DNA from: an uncultured Coriobacteriaceae bacterium
GTDB lineage: Bacteria > Actinomycetota > Coriobacteriia > Coriobacteriales > UMGS124
Direction: 5' to 3'
DNA length: 6,392 bases
Assembly: GCA_902783515.1 (NCBI GenBank)
Contig: CACZRK010000089.1
Location: 1 to 6,392 of the forward strand
In this document: piece by piece, positions 6,167 through 6,392 of the stretch
Layout: each line of letters begins with the position of its first letter
Numbering within the stretch: position 1 is the first letter of the stretch
Program-made: the position numbers and the translations under genes
The notes under the pieces: model-generated
Databases searched by the model: none
The model's input: the letters and a program-made list of their open reading frames with translations, nothing else
Told to the model about the DNA's origin: nothing

Positions 6167-6392
6167 CGGCCTCGCGACGGCGCGCGTCCGCATGGTATGC
6201 TCGGCTCAGGGCACGGGCTCGGGGGCGTCGCTGCGCGAGGCGGGCGTCGGACGTCCCGGTCCGCGTGATCGCCCTCAGAAGGCGCGCCAGGCGCGCGATG
6301 CCGAACGGACGGGAGACCAGCTATATGAAGTCAAGAGGCTACACATAGGTTTCCAGGAAGAATCGGACGTCAGCACAGCAGGCCAAGCAAGC
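6167..6392. other. Right-hand flank with no convincing gene
   Basis: I see no supported gene here. A second perfect inverted repeat, GCGCGCC-A-GGCGCGC (6282-6296), could fold into a compact hairpin and may belong to the terminator of this operon or of a converging one. From about 6310 composition shifts to more A and T, which may mark a control region or the start of a different segment. A + frame from an ATG at 6192 stays open to the edge for 67 codons, but it has no ribosome binding site, uses codons such as CTA, TAT and ATA that are rare in the operon, and resembles nothing I know. Confidence 0.4.

Noticed and set aside
6192..6392. Open + frame from an ATG at 6192 to the window edge
   Set aside because: No ribosome binding site, codon use unlike the operon, no recognisable protein features, and it covers hairpin-rich DNA. 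It cannot be excluded without more sequence to the right.
6339..6392. Possible C-terminus of a minus-strand gene entering from the right (17 codons then a stop)
   Set aside because: Too short to judge. A frame this length is expected by chance.
1..6392. CRISPR arrays, tRNA or rRNA genes, insertion sequences
   Set aside because: I saw no regularly spaced repeats, no cloverleaf-like or rRNA-like segments, and no transposase motifs or terminal inverted repeats with target duplications.

Overview
This GC-rich window carries one nearly complete respiratory operon on the + strand for a membrane-bound, molybdenum-dependent reductase of the DMSO reductase (DmsABC) type, plus the first 218 bases of a divergently transcribed membrane-protein gene at the left edge. 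The likely source is a high-GC anaerobic actinobacterium of the Coriobacteriia (Eggerthella/Slackia/Adlercreutzia type), where many DmsA-like operons sit beside divergent genes for membrane-anchored LuxR-family regulators. This assignment is inferred from composition, gene style and layout; nothing in the window names the species.

Layout: 1-218 (-) is the N-terminus of a multi-spanning membrane protein with a good ribosome binding site. 219-497 is the divergent control region. It holds a promoter-like pair for the leftward gene, a perfect 7+7 bp inverted repeat with a third half-site two helical turns away, and a long GC-rich leader before dmsA. Then, all on +: dmsA (498-3023, Tat-exported catalytic subunit with one Fe-S motif and a Ser molybdenum ligand), a first dmsB (3036-3686), a 182-base gap with a 16-bp-stem hairpin, a second dmsB (3869-4507), a TorD/DmsD-type chaperone (4524-5207) and a DmsC-type eight-helix anchor (5227-6135). 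6136-6392 has no convincing gene but does have GC-rich hairpins.

How it works together: the DmsC-type anchor would oxidise menaquinol and a DmsB would carry electrons through its [4Fe-4S] chain to DmsA, which reduces an S- or N-oxide or related substrate outside the cytoplasmic membrane. The TorD-type chaperone would hold apo-DmsA until the bis-MGD cofactor is loaded, before Tat export. The exact substrate cannot be read from the sequence.

The most interesting feature is the pair of DmsB paralogues. The second has all 16 cysteines for four clusters. The first lacks four, and under the standard ligand assignment of this family these four all belong to one cubane, the distal FS4 cluster nearest the membrane anchor. 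This looks like clean removal of one cluster rather than random decay, and suggests two alternative electron-transfer subunits for one catalytic subunit.
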